A DNA stretch of 5,828 nt from Deltaproteobacteria bacterium (lineage in GTDB: Bacteria; Desulfobacterota; Desulfuromonadia; Geobacterales; Geobacteraceae), in assembly GCA_021810985.1 (NCBI GenBank), contig JAJZQA010000175.1, positions 1 to 5,828 of the forward strand, read 5' to 3'. Positions 5,725 to 5,828 of the stretch are shown here, piece by piece. The translations under genes were made by a program, and so were the position numbers. A model generated the notes under the pieces. That model saw nothing but the letters and a program-made list of their open reading frames with translations. It made no database searches and was not told the origin of the DNA. Positions within the stretch are counted from its first letter, which is position 1, and every line of letters starts with the position of its first letter.

Positions 5725-5753
5725 TTGACAGCCTGCAACAACGCTGATACCGT
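5725..5753 (+). promoter_or_regulatory. Possible sigma70 promoter
   Basis: A perfect TTGACA (5725-5730) is followed after 17 bp by TACCGT (5748-5753), which keeps T1, A2 and T6 of the -10 consensus. It would read toward the right edge, starting near 5760. The -10 is weak and no gene start is seen downstream within the window. Confidence 0.35.
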
Positions 5754-5771
5754 TTTATTCCAATTCATATC

Positions 5772-5815
5772 AAGGACCTCACCGCGTGCCGCCTGCCAGC
5801 GACGTGTCCTTTTAT
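5772..5815 (+). terminator. Possible hairpin plus T-run
   Basis: AAGGAC (5772-5777) pairs with GTCCTT (5806-5811), followed by TTATT; a short CGC/GCG stem (5783-5785 with 5799-5801) may form inside. The 28-nt interior makes the stem weak for an intrinsic terminator. It lies about 12 bp after the predicted start of the promoter at 5725-5753, so it could be a leader hairpin. Confidence 0.25.
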
Positions 5816-5828
5816 TCAGCAGCAATCC

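Larger units (their letters stand above)
5197..5828. other. Long non-coding region rich in inverted repeats
   Basis: These 632 bp after the glycosyltransferase stop hold no convincing gene. The only ORF of note (5356-5583, plus) has no ribosome site and a low-complexity Arg/Ser-rich product. The stretch is patterned: a GC-rich core (about 5300-5490) with stable hairpins is bordered by AT-rich arms that are inverted repeats, a second inverted-repeat unit follows (5496-5589), and a promoter-like pair with a hairpin lies near the right edge. No tRNA, rRNA or riboswitch consensus that I know could be matched on either strand. Confidence 0.6.

Overview
The window looks like chromosomal DNA from a Gram-negative bacterium, most likely a deltaproteobacterium of the Desulfuromonadales/Geobacter type. 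It is moderately GC-rich, the genes have strong AGGAG-type ribosome binding sites, and it encodes an outer-membrane barrel, a lipoprotein with a classic lipobox, and a GT-C membrane glycosyltransferase of a kind common in that group. The taxonomic call is an inference from protein flavour, not from a marker gene.

Positions 36-3836 hold three genes on the minus strand, in transcription order. First is an exported two-domain rhodanese (thiosulfate/3-mercaptopyruvate sulfurtransferase type, 2952-3836). Second is a large lipoprotein with four rhodanese domains (985-2895). Third is an outer-membrane beta-barrel protein (36-884). The gaps are 56 and 100 bp and no strong terminator is visible between the genes, so they probably form one operon. 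The two rhodanese proteins carry six rhodanese domains in a strict inactive/active alternation: three CX4R active-site loops and three loops without cysteine. Together with the barrel this suggests a cell-envelope system that handles sulfane sulfur, or a related chalcogen, outside the cytoplasm. Geobacter Ext clusters also place a rhodanese-like lipoprotein beside an outer-membrane barrel, but no CXXCH haem motif is present in these proteins, so the substrate is open.

Positions 3772-5196 hold one plus-strand gene for a polytopic GT-C glycosyltransferase (GT87/mannosyltransferase-like). It starts head-to-head with the rhodanese gene, and the best-supported starts make the two 5' ends overlap by 65 bp, so each promoter must lie within or near the other gene.

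Positions 5197-5828 have no convincing gene. They hold a striking run of inverted repeats. A 7-bp perfect palindromic hairpin sits at 5291-5308, imperfect 23-bp inverted repeats at 5279-5301 and 5487-5509 enclose three GC-rich hairpins, and the right arm can pair instead with a segment at 5574-5589. A copy of the palindrome-region motif also lies at the left edge of the window (3-25), in opposite orientation. These may be operators, a small mobile or REP-like element, or an untranslated structured RNA. A sigma70-like promoter followed by a hairpin and T-run lies at the right edge.
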